Shown piece by piece: positions 50,775 through 60,415 of a stretch of 64,000 bases of DNA. The DNA is from UBA5078 sp964538025. Its GTDB lineage: Bacteria > Pseudomonadota > Gammaproteobacteria > Pseudomonadales > Pseudohongiellaceae. The translations under genes and the position numbers were made by a program. The stretch is taken from positions 124,001 to 188,000 of the forward strand of contig CAZICZ010000006.1 of the NCBI GenBank assembly GCA_964538025.1, read 5' to 3'. The notes under the pieces are model-generated. The model was given only the letters and a program-made list of their open reading frames with translations, made no database searches and was not told where the DNA came from. Each line of letters starts with the position of its first letter. Within the stretch, counting starts at the first letter, position 1.

Positions 50775-51761
50775 ATGTCACTGACTTTCGCCGACACCAG
50801 CGCTAAGGAGTGGCACCTGACACGCCCTCCAGCGATCTGTCTGCTAGGACCAACGGCTGCCGGCAAGACCGACCTTGCGATAGAAATCGTGCAGAGGCTC
50901 CCCTGCGAGATTATCAGTGTCGATTCGGCGCAAATATACAAGGGAATGGACATAGGCACCGGCAAGCCGGATGCCATGACACTCGCCAAGGCACCACACC
51001 GTTTGATTGATTTTCTCGATCCCGCGGAAGCCTATTCAGCGTCGCGTTTTCGCGAAGATGCCGTGACCCACATGCAGGAAATTCATGCTGCGGGTAAAGT
51101 GCCTCTGTTGGTCGGAGGCACAATGCTGTACTTCAAGGCGCTGCGTGATGGATTGGCGGCGATGCCGGCCTCGGATGCGAAGGTCCGTGCGCAGATTTTG
51201 GCGTGGGCTGATGAGGAGGGGTGGCAAGGCGTTCATGCGCGCTTGCACCAAGTTGATCCTGAATCCGCCGCGCGCATCCATCCCAATGACCCTCAGCGAC
51301 TCCAGCGTGCGCTGGAGGTCTATCTGGTCTCGGGAGTATCCATGAGTGCCTTTCATCGCGCCGAAGAGCGAACGCTTGCACGGGACGGATTTCCGTTCGC
51401 TTTGCATTTTTTTGCAATCCAACCGGAGGATCGCGGCGTACTTCATGACAGAATTGCACACCGGTTCAAAAAAATGGTGGCGGAAGGTCTGGTGACAGAA
51501 GTGGAGGCCCTATTTGCGCGGGGCGATCTGCATCTCGGACTGCCTTCCATGAGGGCAGTAGGTTACCGTCAGGCCTGGCAATATGTAGCAGGTGAATTGC
51601 GCTTTGATGCGATGGTGGAACAAGGTATTATTGCCACGCGACAGCTAGCGAAGAGACAGATCACCTGGATGCGCAGTTGGGAAAAGCTGCGAAGTTTTAA
51701 CAGCGAAAATCCGAAAACGCTGGATCTGCTATTGAATTCAATCGGTCAGATCGCAATATAG
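50775..51761 (+). CDS. miaA: tRNA dimethylallyltransferase MiaA
   Basis: A 328-residue enzyme that adds the dimethylallyl group to A37 of tRNAs reading UNN codons. The P-loop is GPTAAGKTDLAIE; DSAQIYKGMDIGTGKP and PHRLIDFLDPAEAYSASRFREDA follow, as does VGGTMLYFKALRDGLAAMP. The ATG is 3 bp after the mutL stop, with no strong ribosome-binding site, suggesting coupled translation. Confidence 0.96.
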   Translation: MSLTFADTSAKEWHLTRPPAICLLGPTAAGKTDLAIEIVQRLPCEIISVDSAQIYKGMDIGTGKPDAMTLAKAPHRLIDFLDPAEAYSASRFREDAVTHMQEIHAAGKVPLLVGGTMLYFKALRDGLAAMPASDAKVRAQILAWADEEGWQGVHARLHQVDPESAARIHPNDPQRLQRALEVYLVSGVSMSAFHRAEERTLARDGFPFALHFFAIQPEDRGVLHDRIAHRFKKMVAEGLVTEVEALFARGDLHLGLPSMRAVGYRQAWQYVAGELRFDAMVEQGIIATRQLAKRQITWMRSWEKLRSFNSENPKTLDLLLNSIGQIAI

Positions 51762-51822
51762 AGCGTGTTTGGACATCATCCGCTGGACCATCCAGCCAAT
51801 TTAATTCTTAAGGAGAAAGTCA

Positions 51823-52095
51823 ATGTCAAAAGGGCATTCTTTACAAGACCCTTTCCTGAATGTGCTTCGTAAGGAGCGTATCCCGGTTTCCATCTATTTG
51901 GTCAGTGGCATCAAGCTTCAGGGACAGATTGAATCTTTCGATCAATTCGTCATTCTGCTTAAGAATGCCGTGAATCAGATGGTCTACAAGCATGCCATTT
52001 CAACCGTGGTGCCTGCCCGTTCTGTGAAGATTCCAACACAGGGTCCGGGTGAGTCATCCATGGACGAAGAGGATGCGCCCGGGAATATCGCCTAG
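51823..52095 (+). CDS. hfq: RNA chaperone Hfq
   Basis: A 90-residue Sm-like hexamer subunit that pairs small RNAs with mRNAs. The Sm1 motif (QDPFLNVLRKERIPVSIYLVSGIKLQGQIESFDQFVILL) and Sm2 YKHAIST are canonical. AAGGAG lies 7 nt before the ATG. The C-terminal tail is short and acidic. Presence of Hfq is consistent with trans-acting small RNAs such as the candidate near oxyR. Confidence 0.98.
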   Translation: MSKGHSLQDPFLNVLRKERIPVSIYLVSGIKLQGQIESFDQFVILLKNAVNQMVYKHAISTVVPARSVKIPTQGPGESSMDEEDAPGNIA

Positions 52096-52109
52096 TTTGA
52101 GGTTCCCAT

Positions 52110-53402
52110 TTGTTCTTTGATCGACCCGATCGCGGTGAAACCGCCATCCTCGTGCATATTGATCTGGATTCAGAGCAGGAGCAGGAGGATCCCCTTGAGT
52201 TCGAAGAGCTCGTCCGTTCAGCAGGTGCAGAGCCCGTTTTGTTCATCCGGGGCTCCCGTAAAAATCCGGATGCCGGCTGTTTTGTCGGCTCCGGTAAGCT
52301 GGAAGAAATCGCCGACGCCGTCAAATTGCACGAAGCCGACATCGTGCTCTTCAATCATGCCCTGAGTCCTAGTCAGGAACGCAACCTGGAGCGCGCGCTG
52401 TCCTGTCGCGTGCTGGACAGAACGGGTCTCATTCTGGATATTTTTGCGCAGAGAGCTCGCAGCTACGAGGGCAAGTTGCAGGTAGAGCTGGCACAGCTTG
52501 AGCATACGGTGACCCGCCTCAAGCGAGGGTGGACCCACCTCGATCGACAAAAGGGTGGCATTGGCTTGAGAGGCGCGGGCGAAACGCAGCTGGAGCTCGA
52601 TCAACGAATGATTCGCCAGCGCATCAAGAACATCAATGCGGCGCTGATCAAGGTACGCAGTCAGCGTGATCAGGGGCGCCGATCACGTCGAAGAGCTGAA
52701 ATTCCCACGATTTCCCTTGTCGGGTATACCAACGCCGGCAAGTCATCGCTTTTCAACGCGATGGCGGGTGCCGATACCTATGCGGCAGACCAGCTTTTCG
52801 CCACGTTGGATTCGACATTGCGGCGCCTCCAGGTGCCCAATTTCGGGAATGCCATCCTGGCGGACACCGTGGGGTTTATCAGCCATCTTCCCCACAAGCT
52901 CGTCGCTGCCTTTCGGGCGACACTGGAGGAAACCTCAGAGGCTAGCCTTCTGCTGCATGTGATCGATGTGGCCAATGAGCAACACGAATTTCTGATCGAG
53001 CAGGTAGAGGAGGTGCTGGCAGAGATTGGCGCGGACGAAGTGCCCTGCCTGCGTGTTTGCAACAAGATAGATCTGTTGCCGGACCGGGCGCCCATGATTG
53101 AGCGTAATCAGGAGGGTGTTCCCGTTCGTGTCTGGGTGTCCGCGCATACTGGCGCGGGGCTGGATCTGCTGTTGAGCGCAATCTCGGAATTACTCGGTCA
53201 TGATGTCGTGGAACGCAGCCTTCCTCTGGCGCCGGAACATGGGCGACTGCGGGCACGGTTGTATGCCAAAGGCGCCGTTCGTCAGGAGCGTCTCGATGAC
53301 AAAGGTCTGCTCTGGCTGGATATCCGCCTGCCGCGGCAAGACCTCAATCGCCTCCTGATCGAGGAAGGATTGTCACCCGAGACCTCTGCCCAAAGCGGAT
53401 AA
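52110..53402 (+). CDS. hflX: Ribosome-associated GTPase HflX
   Basis: A 430-residue GTPase that can split stalled or hibernating ribosomes. The HflX N-domain (GSGKLEEIADAVKLHEADIVLFNHALSPSQERNLE) is followed by the linker GIGLRGAGETQLELD and G-domain motifs GYTNAGKSSLFN, DTVGFI and CNKIDLL. The start is TTG at 52110 with GAGG 7 nt upstream; no in-frame ATG before the conserved region exists. It lies 14 bp after hfq. Confidence 0.95.
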   Translation: MFFDRPDRGETAILVHIDLDSEQEQEDPLEFEELVRSAGAEPVLFIRGSRKNPDAGCFVGSGKLEEIADAVKLHEADIVLFNHALSPSQERNLERALSCRVLDRTGLILDIFAQRARSYEGKLQVELAQLEHTVTRLKRGWTHLDRQKGGIGLRGAGETQLELDQRMIRQRIKNINAALIKVRSQRDQGRRSRRRAEIPTISLVGYTNAGKSSLFNAMAGADTYAADQLFATLDSTLRRLQVPNFGNAILADTVGFISHLPHKLVAAFRATLEETSEASLLLHVIDVANEQHEFLIEQVEEVLAEIGADEVPCLRVCNKIDLLPDRAPMIERNQEGVPVRVWVSAHTGAGLDLLLSAISELLGHDVVERSLPLAPEHGRLRARLYAKGAVRQERLDDKGLLWLDIRLPRQDLNRLLIEEGLSPETSAQSG

Positions 53403-53526
53403 GCCACCATGAACACGGTTTTTACTGTCAAGACAAGAGGATGCCTTGCACGGTAAAAAGCTGGGTTAATCATCAATAATTCGCTAAAATCACCCCCCGT
53501 ATTTTGAGTGGGGTATGGAGAAACCA

Positions 53527-54732
53527 ATGGCGTGGAATGAACCTGGAAACAAAGGCAACGGAAACGACCCCTGGGGGAGTGGTGGCCGTGGCAATGGCGA
53601 CCAGAAACCGCCCGATCTCGATGAAGTGATCAAATCTGTGTCCCGCAAGCTCAACAGTCTTCTGGGGGGCGGCAAATCCGGAGGATCATCTGGTGGCAGC
53701 GGCAACTCCGGAAACGCCGGCGCGGGCGTCAGTTCAGGATTGCTGGCCGCAGCCCTGGTCGTGCTTGTCGTGATGTGGGCAGCCGTCGGTTTTTACACCG
53801 TGGACGAATCCGAACGGGGTGTCGTGCTGCGTTTTGGAAAGCTGCGCCAGGAAGTCGTGCAGCCCGGCCTGCGCTGGAATCCCCCGCTGATTGATGAAGT
53901 GCAAAAAATCAATGTGTCGCGGGTGAACACACGTTCCTATGCCCGCGACATGCTGACGACGGATGAAAACATCGTGAATGTTTCAATCGATGTTCAGTAC
54001 ATCATCGATGATCCTGTGAAATTTGCGATGGTGGTGCGCGACCCGGAAATGAGTCTCGACCATGCGGCTGAATCAGCCATACGCCACGTCGTGGGTGGGA
54101 CCACCATGGATCGCGTCCTCACGCAAGGGCGTGCAGATGTCGCTGCAGAAGTGCGTGAGCGTCTGCAACGTTACATGGCGAGCTACGATTCCGGAATACT
54201 GGTGTCTCAGGTGACCGTTCGCAATGCGCAGCCGCCCGATGCCGTGCAAGGTGCCTTCGATGACGTGATCAAGGCGCGGGAAGACGAGCAACGTGTCCAG
54301 AACGAAGCGCTTGCCTATGCCAACCGCGTGGTGCCAGTTGCCCGTGGTGAAGCGCAACGCATTATTGAACAGGCAAATGCCTACCGCGATCAGGTAATTG
54401 CGCGGGCACAAGGGGAGGCATCCCGATTCGAACAGTTGCTGACTGAATACGAAAAAGCGCCAAAAGTCACACGTGAGCGACTTTACATTGATGCCATGCA
54501 GACAGTGATGAGCAACAGCAGCAAGGTCATGATCGATGTCGATAGCGGCAACAATATGTTTTACGTGCCGCTGGACAAGATCATTGAGCAGGGGAATGCC
54601 TCCAGCGCTGCGGCAAGCCCACAGTTAACGCCTCAGCAATTGCGTGAAATTTCTGAGCAGTTAAGCCGAGACTCAAGCTCAGCAGCGGCTGATCGTGCTC
54701 GCGCGCAAACGACTCCAAGAGGGACGCGATAA
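53527..54732 (+). CDS. hflK: HflK, FtsH protease modulator
   Basis: A 401-residue SPFH/stomatin-family protein that with HflC controls the FtsH protease. The start MAWNEPGN matches HflK, and GGAG 6 nt upstream selects ATG 53527 over the ATG four codons earlier. A Gly/Ser-rich cytoplasmic segment (about 7-70) precedes a single membrane helix (LLAAALVVLVVMWAAVGFYT) and the SPFH domain (VDESERGVVLRFGKL, ENIVNVSIDVQYIIDDPVKF). Its stop overlaps the hflC start (TAATG). Confidence 0.96.
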   Translation: MAWNEPGNKGNGNDPWGSGGRGNGDQKPPDLDEVIKSVSRKLNSLLGGGKSGGSSGGSGNSGNAGAGVSSGLLAAALVVLVVMWAAVGFYTVDESERGVVLRFGKLRQEVVQPGLRWNPPLIDEVQKINVSRVNTRSYARDMLTTDENIVNVSIDVQYIIDDPVKFAMVVRDPEMSLDHAAESAIRHVVGGTTMDRVLTQGRADVAAEVRERLQRYMASYDSGILVSQVTVRNAQPPDAVQGAFDDVIKAREDEQRVQNEALAYANRVVPVARGEAQRIIEQANAYRDQVIARAQGEASRFEQLLTEYEKAPKVTRERLYIDAMQTVMSNSSKVMIDVDSGNNMFYVPLDKIIEQGNASSAAASPQLTPQQLREISEQLSRDSSSAAADRARAQTTPRGTR

Positions 54733-55598
54733 TGAAAAATGCAATCGCTGGCATTATTGTTTTTCTGTTATTCGTGGCGGGTTCCGACGCTGTGTTTATC
54801 GTGAAGCAGACCGAACGCGCCATCCTGCTGCAATTTGGTCAGGTTGTTCAGTCTGATCTTGCGCCCGGCCTGCATTTCAAAATGCCCTGGGTGAACACTG
54901 TGCGCAAATTTGATGGGCGTATCCTGACGGTGACGGCGGACGCGCAGCGTTATCTCACGCTGGAGCAGAAAGCACTGGTGGTAGATTCCTTCGCCAAATG
55001 GCGCATCGTCGATGTCGAAAAGTTTTATACCTCTTCCTCAGGAGAGGAAAGCCGTACCAGCAACCTTCTGGCGCAGCGCATCAACGATGGTCTGCGGAAC
55101 AAATTCGGTGAGCGTGATCTTCAGGAAGTGGTCTCGGGTCAACGCGACCTGCTGATGGAAGAGCTGACTCGTGAGCTGAATCTCTCTACGGCGGAAGAGT
55201 ACGGCATCGAAGTGATTGACGTGCGCGTCAAGCAGATCGAGTTGCCTCTGGATGTGCGTTCTTCCGTTTATGAACGCATGACCTCCGAGCGACAGCGCGA
55301 GGCACAACAACTGCGTTCACGCGGGAATGAGTTGGCGATTGGCATTGAAGCGGATGCTGACCGCCAGGAAGCTGTGCTTCTGGTGGAAGCCTATCGGGAC
55401 GCCGAAGCTATTCGCGGGGAAGGGGATGCGCAGGCTGCCGCGATATACGCTGCCGCCTACTCCAAGGATGAGGAATTCTATGCGTTTACCCGCAGCCTGA
55501 ATTCCTATCAGGAGAGCTTCTCCAACAAGGGTGATATTTTGCTGGTAGATCCGGAAAGCGAGTACTTCAAGTATCTGCGTGGCACGGAAGTTCAGTAA
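54732..55598 (+). CDS. hflC: HflC, FtsH protease modulator
   Basis: A 288-residue SPFH-family membrane protein, partner of HflK. One N-terminal helix (GIIVFLLFVAGSDAVFIV) anchors it, with the SPFH domain (VKQTERAILLQFGQVV, GLHFKMPWVNTVRKFDGRIL) in the periplasm. The conserved AEEYGIEVIDVRVKQIELP and QREAQQLRSRGNELAI coiled region follow. It overlaps hflK and is followed by a long hairpin. Confidence 0.96.
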   Translation: MKNAIAGIIVFLLFVAGSDAVFIVKQTERAILLQFGQVVQSDLAPGLHFKMPWVNTVRKFDGRILTVTADAQRYLTLEQKALVVDSFAKWRIVDVEKFYTSSSGEESRTSNLLAQRINDGLRNKFGERDLQEVVSGQRDLLMEELTRELNLSTAEEYGIEVIDVRVKQIELPLDVRSSVYERMTSERQREAQQLRSRGNELAIGIEADADRQEAVLLVEAYRDAEAIRGEGDAQAAAIYAAAYSKDEEFYAFTRSLNSYQESFSNKGDILLVDPESEYFKYLRGTEVQ

Positions 55599-55610
55599 AT
55601 GGGTTTTACG

Positions 55611-55647
55611 GAAAGACCAGCAGTAACGCGCGTACTGCTGGTCTTTC
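55611..55647 (+). terminator. Long perfect hairpin between hflC and hisZ
   Basis: A 15-bp perfect stem (GAAAGACCAGCAGTA at 55611-55625 / 55633-55647) with a 7-nt loop (ACGCGCG) starts 12 nt after the hflC stop. Only a weak T run (GCCGTTT) follows, so it is either an imperfect terminator, an mRNA 3'-end stabiliser or a processing site within a longer operon. Confidence 0.6.
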
Positions 55648-55753
55648 GCCGTTTAATGGAAGGGAAAGTCATTGCGTTGCTTTGCAGATCGGTTGGTCCG
55701 GTCAGCGCCAGTGTGATGCTTCCGCGAGAAGACAGTGCAACAGGGTGCAAGGC

Positions 55754-56965
55754 ATGGCTGTAAGAGACCGTTGGTTATTGCCCGAGGGCGTTGAGGAGAT
55801 TTTGCCGGAAGAAGCCTTTCGGCTGGAGACCCTGCGTCGGCGCATACTCGATCTGTTTGCTAGTTGGGGATATGACCTCGTCATTCCTCCGCTGATCGAA
55901 TACCTGGACTCGCTGCTCGTCGGTGCTTCCCATGATCTGGACCTGCAAACCTTTAAGATTACCGATCAGTTAACCGGTCGCATGATGGGCCTTAGGGCGG
56001 ACATCACGCCACAAGTAGCCCGAATTGATGCGCATTGCCTTGGGCAAAGGCCGGAAGCCTGCCGCAATTTGCCGGTGCGCTTATGTTACTCGGACACCGT
56101 GGCCCACACGCGTCCACGAGGACTGCTCGCGTCCCGGGTTCCGATTCGGATTGGAGCAGAGTTGTTCGGGCACGCCGGGGTTTCCTGCGATGTCGAATTG
56201 ATATGCCTGATGTTTGAAATCCTGCACAAGGCCGGCATTGATGACATCCATATCGTTCTTGGGCATGTGGGAATTTTCCGATCTCTGGTCAAGGCCTCCG
56301 CAATGTCGGCGGAGAGTGAGCGTGATGTTTTCGATGCCCTTCAACGTAAAGCGTATTCAGAGATTGACCAGCTGCTGGAACAACATGTTGACGATGATGC
56401 TATTCGCAACATGCTCCGGGACTTGTCTCGACTGAGCGGAGATGAAACGGTTCTTGGCACCGCCTTGAAGGCATTTCAGCATGCGCCTCTGAGTGTTCAG
56501 CAGGAGCTTCATGAACTGGAGGCTATTGCCAATGCCGTAAGGCAGCGTCTGCCTAGGGTGACCCTAGGGTATGATCTGAGTGAATTGCGAGGTTACGAGT
56601 ATCACACCGGAATCGTATTCGCGGCGTACACTCCCCGCTATGGCCGGGCGATCGCTCAGGGAGGGCGTTTCGACGATATCGGCGAGGTGTTTGGGCGTGC
56701 GCGTCCTGCCTCCGGGTTTGATGCCGATCTGAAGGTCATTGCGCGACTCAGTCGAGAGGAAATTGTTCAGCGTCCCGCGATCAGTGCACCGGCCTCCGCC
56801 GATGTCGCGTTGCATAAAGAGGTGGCACGATTGCGTGCGGCGGGAGAGCGTGTGATTCTGGATTTGGAAACAACATCCAATAATGCAGAGGAATGGCGAT
56901 TGCAGGGCTGTGACAGGCGCTTGTGTTTGACTGCCGGGCAATGGCAGGTGAAGGATCTGGAGTGA
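55754..56965 (+). CDS. hisZ: HisZ, ATP phosphoribosyltransferase regulatory subunit
   Basis: A 403-residue histidyl-tRNA-synthetase-like protein without the tRNA-binding domain; it activates the short-form HisG in histidine biosynthesis. The class II fold is visible in WLLPEGVEEILPEEAFRLETLRR, FKITDQLTGRMMGLRADITPQVARI and RGYEYHTGIVFAAY. HisZ genes commonly lie between hflC and purA in Pseudomonas relatives. ATG 55754 is chosen because the family start follows directly. Confidence 0.95.
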   Translation: MAVRDRWLLPEGVEEILPEEAFRLETLRRRILDLFASWGYDLVIPPLIEYLDSLLVGASHDLDLQTFKITDQLTGRMMGLRADITPQVARIDAHCLGQRPEACRNLPVRLCYSDTVAHTRPRGLLASRVPIRIGAELFGHAGVSCDVELICLMFEILHKAGIDDIHIVLGHVGIFRSLVKASAMSAESERDVFDALQRKAYSEIDQLLEQHVDDDAIRNMLRDLSRLSGDETVLGTALKAFQHAPLSVQQELHELEAIANAVRQRLPRVTLGYDLSELRGYEYHTGIVFAAYTPRYGRAIAQGGRFDDIGEVFGRARPASGFDADLKVIARLSREEIVQRPAISAPASADVALHKEVARLRAAGERVILDLETTSNNAEEWRLQGCDRRLCLTAGQWQVKDLE

Positions 56966-57046
56966 CGAAATCTCGTCTTTTGTCGAGCAGTAGAGACGCG
57001 AAAGGCAAGGATAAGGTCAGTTAATTTTTATTAGAGAAGCGGACAA

Positions 57047-58339
57047 ATGGGTAGAAGTGTTGTAGTTCTGGGGACGCAGTGGGGAGATGAAGGCAAGGGC
57101 AAAATTGTCGATCTACTGACTGAGCAAGCGGCGGTTGTGGCACGCTTTCAGGGTGGGCACAATGCGGGCCATACCCTGGTCATTCGTGGCGAGAAGACGG
57201 TGTTACACCTGCTGCCTTCAGGGATTTTGCGCGATGGCGTGACCTGTGTCATCGGCAATGGCGTCGTCCTCAGCATGGAGGCCCTGATCAGTGAAATTAC
57301 CCGGCTGGAAGAGCGCGGCATCTCCGTTCGCCCCAAGCTCAAAATCTCTGCCTCCTGCCCGCTGATTCTGCCGTCTCATGCGGCCCTCGATCAGGCGCGT
57401 GAGAATCGCCTCGGGACGCTCAAGATCGGCACCACCGGACGCGGTATTGGCCCTGCCTACGAAGACAAGGTGGGGCGTCGCGGTATTCGAGTGGGCGAGC
57501 TCTTTAACGAAGCGCATTTTTCAGAGCGGCTCAAAGAAGCGCTCGAATATCACAACTTCATGCTCACCCAGTACTACCAGGCGCCGGCGGTTGATTTCGC
57601 TTCGACGCTTGAAAAGAGCCTCGCGTTGGGAGAGCAGATCAAGCCGATGGTAAGCGATACCATCGAGATCCTGCACGGCCATCGCAAAGCAAACGACAAT
57701 ATCCTTTTTGAAGGCGCCCAGGGCTCCCTGCTGGATATCGATCATGGTACCTACCCGTTTGTCACATCCTCCAATACCACTGCGGGAGGAACGGCAACGG
57801 GGAGTGGCTATGGCCCGCTTTATCTCGACTATGTTCTCGGCATCACGAAAGCGTACACAACCCGCGTAGGGTCTGGCCCGTTCCCAACGGAGCTATTCGA
57901 CCAGACCGGGGCACATCTGGCTGCCGTCGGCAAGGAAAAGGGTGCCACGACAGGACGAGACCGCCGTTGCGGCTGGTTCGACGCGGCGGCCGTTCGCTTG
58001 GCGATTCGCATCAACTCCGTCTCAGGCATATGCCTGACAAAGCTCGACGTACTGGATGGCTTGGACACTATCAAGGTCTGCACCGGGTACAAGGGCGTGG
58101 CGTCCGATACCTCGTCGAGCCTGATGAACATGGACAGCTACCAGGATCTGGAACCCATTTATGTGGAGTTGCCCGGCTGGAAGGAATCCACTGTCGGCGC
58201 CAAGAGTCTCGATGAGCTCCCAAAGAATGCACTCGACTACATTCGCTACATTGAAAAAATCATCGAAGCACCGGTCGATATCATTTCGACAGGACCCGAT
58301 CGTGAAGAAACGATCATCCTGCGACACCCCTTTGCCTGA
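57047..58339 (+). CDS. purA: Adenylosuccinate synthetase
   Basis: A 430-residue enzyme joining IMP and aspartate with GTP in AMP synthesis. The P-loop-like GTQWGDEGKGKIVD and FQGGHNAGHTLV open the protein; GTTGRGIGPAYEDK, FEGAQGSLLDIDHGTYPFVTSSNTT and TTGRDRRCGWFD are canonical. It lies 81 bp after hisZ and closes the conserved cluster. A stem (ACAACGGC at 58350-58357 / GCCGTTGT at 58370-58377) lies downstream without a good U-run. Confidence 0.98.
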   Translation: MGRSVVVLGTQWGDEGKGKIVDLLTEQAAVVARFQGGHNAGHTLVIRGEKTVLHLLPSGILRDGVTCVIGNGVVLSMEALISEITRLEERGISVRPKLKISASCPLILPSHAALDQARENRLGTLKIGTTGRGIGPAYEDKVGRRGIRVGELFNEAHFSERLKEALEYHNFMLTQYYQAPAVDFASTLEKSLALGEQIKPMVSDTIEILHGHRKANDNILFEGAQGSLLDIDHGTYPFVTSSNTTAGGTATGSGYGPLYLDYVLGITKAYTTRVGSGPFPTELFDQTGAHLAAVGKEKGATTGRDRRCGWFDAAAVRLAIRINSVSGICLTKLDVLDGLDTIKVCTGYKGVASDTSSSLMNMDSYQDLEPIYVELPGWKESTVGAKSLDELPKNALDYIRYIEKIIEAPVDIISTGPDREETIILRHPFA

Positions 58340-58555
58340 GCTCCCAGACACAACGGCGGGTGTCATCCTGCCGTTGTGCCGAGTCACCCCTTTCACAACC
58401 TCCTCCAGTGAACGCTGAAACAGCGGTTCATGGTGGGGTTCCAACTGTCTCCCATGCGCTCCCGGAGCTGTCATGGAAAGCCACTGGTCTTATGATCGAT
58501 CAAGGCAGAGGCCGGCGGCGTTGCCGCGCGGATTGCATTTTTTCAGGACATTGTC

Positions 58556-60283
58556 ATGGATGTGGGAAGTATCAACAGTTTCTTTGTGATCGGCGCCCTG
58601 CTCGTCGGCTTCAGCGTGCTGTTCAGTGCTTTGTCTTCACGTTTGGGCATCCCCATCCTGGTCATTTTTCTGGGAGTGGGGATTTTGGCAGGGGAAGACG
58701 GAATCGGGGGTATTCAGTTTGACAACTATTCCCTTGCCTTCTTTGCGAGCAACCTGGCGCTGGCAATTATCCTGCTGGACGGCGGAATGCGGACACGGGT
58801 GGCCACATTCCGCGTTGCTCTGGGACCTGCGCTCTCTCTTGCCACCTTGGGTGTTTTGCTGACAGCGGGCTTGACCGGTCTTGTTGCCGCGTGGCTTTTT
58901 GAACTGAATATCGTCCAGGGACTGTTGATTGGCTCGATTGTGGGATCGACCGATGCGGCCGCGGTGTTTTCACTTCTGGGCCAGCGCAGCCTTAACGAAC
59001 GCGTTGGCGCTACGCTGGAAATTGAATCGGGAAGCAATGATCCAATGGCGGTGTTTCTCACCGTCACGCTCATTCAGATGCTCGCCAATACGCAACAGGC
59101 ATCCGGTCTGTTTTTCCTGACAAGCCTGCTATTGCAGTTTGGTATCGGCGCGGCATTCGGGTTTGCCGGAGGACATCTGCTGTTGCAAGTCATCAATCGC
59201 AGCACACTGGCAAACGGGCTTTATCCCTTGCTGGCCTTGAGTGGTGGTCTCCTGATTTTTGCGCTGACCAACCAGCTGGGGGGAAGTGGCATCCTTGCGA
59301 TTTATCTGTGTGGATTGATCCTGGGGAACCATCCCCTGCGCAGTCGGCCTTCCATCCTGAGTATCTTTGACGGGTTGGCGTGGTTGAGCCAGATCGGGAT
59401 GTTCCTGGTGTTGGGGCTGCTCTTGACCCCAAGCGACCTGAAGCAGATTGCCCTGCCGGGCTTACTGCTCGCGTTGTGGATGATACTGGTGGCGCGCCCC
59501 GTGGCCGTGTGGACCAGTCTGCTGCCCTTCAGCCGATTCAAGTGGCGTGAGCGTTGGTTCATCTCCTGGGTGGGGCTGCGGGGGGCCGTCCCGATTATTC
59601 TGGCGGTCTATCCGATCATGGCCGGGCTAACAGATGCCCAGCTGTTTTTTAATCTGTCTTTCTTCGTTGTCCTCGTTTCACTGGTGCTGCAGGGTAGCTC
59701 ACTTCCTCTGGCGGCGAAGTGGGCGCGCGTGGAAGTGCCCTCACAACCATCACCAATTGCCCGGTCGGGGTTGGAAATACACCCAACCAGTGAATGGGAA
59801 ATGTTTGTCTACCGCTTGGGGGCAGAGAAGTGGTGCATCAACACAGAGTTGAAACGATTGCATATGCCTGAGGGCACACGCATCGCTGCACTGTTCAGAG
59901 GGAAGGAACTCCTTCACCCCAGCGGCAGCACGAAATTACTCGCAGGCGACATACTGTGCATAGTGGGGCATGAGAGTGATCTTCCTGCTCTTGGCAAATT
60001 GTTCAGTCAGGCACCTGCCTCTGTGAGCGACACGTGGTTCTTTGGGGATTTTATTTTAGATGCCAATGCACGTTTGGCGGACCTTGCGCCGGTCTATGGA
60101 TTGACGTTCGAAGAAGGAACAGGGGCGTTGAGCATTGGCGAATTTTTCCAGCAGAAGATGGGCGGCAAGCCCGTGGTGGGCGATCAAATGCTCTTGCACG
60201 GATTCCTATGGAGGGTTGCCGAGATCGATCACGGACGAATCGCAAAGATCGGACTAAAAATCGCACCCGCTGGAGATTCCTAG
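58556..60283 (+). CDS. nhaP2: Potassium/proton antiporter, NhaP2/CvrA type
   Basis: A 575-residue CPA1 antiporter. About 12 helices run from residue 5 to 390, with the ion-site motif GSIVGSTDAAAVFSLL and ESGSNDPMAVFLT. A cytosolic TrkA_C/RCK_C domain (EWEMFVYRLGAEKWCINTELKRL; ALFRGKELLHPSGSTKLLAGDILCIVG) and a C-terminal CorC_HlyC-type domain (FFGDFILDANARLADLAPVYGL) regulate it. NhaP2/CvrA exchanges K+ (or Na+) for H+ and supports low-osmolarity or K+ homeostasis. It lies 216 bp after purA, probably with its own promoter. Confidence 0.93.
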   Translation: MDVGSINSFFVIGALLVGFSVLFSALSSRLGIPILVIFLGVGILAGEDGIGGIQFDNYSLAFFASNLALAIILLDGGMRTRVATFRVALGPALSLATLGVLLTAGLTGLVAAWLFELNIVQGLLIGSIVGSTDAAAVFSLLGQRSLNERVGATLEIESGSNDPMAVFLTVTLIQMLANTQQASGLFFLTSLLLQFGIGAAFGFAGGHLLLQVINRSTLANGLYPLLALSGGLLIFALTNQLGGSGILAIYLCGLILGNHPLRSRPSILSIFDGLAWLSQIGMFLVLGLLLTPSDLKQIALPGLLLALWMILVARPVAVWTSLLPFSRFKWRERWFISWVGLRGAVPIILAVYPIMAGLTDAQLFFNLSFFVVLVSLVLQGSSLPLAAKWARVEVPSQPSPIARSGLEIHPTSEWEMFVYRLGAEKWCINTELKRLHMPEGTRIAALFRGKELLHPSGSTKLLAGDILCIVGHESDLPALGKLFSQAPASVSDTWFFGDFILDANARLADLAPVYGLTFEEGTGALSIGEFFQQKMGGKPVVGDQMLLHGFLWRVAEIDHGRIAKIGLKIAPAGDS

Positions 60284-60415
60284 GGTTTTTGTCACATATT
60301 GCCAAACCTTTGGCGGCTTGGAAGATGGACTTATTGGGCAATGGCTTTTATCCTTCGTGCATTAAATGAAGGTGGAAAAACCACTGGCTGTACTAGACGC
60401 TACTCGGGGGTATTG

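Noticed and set aside
58340..58555. Possible RNA gene between purA and the antiporter
   Set aside because: Only one hairpin without a U-run is visible; no conserved RNA fold was recognised.
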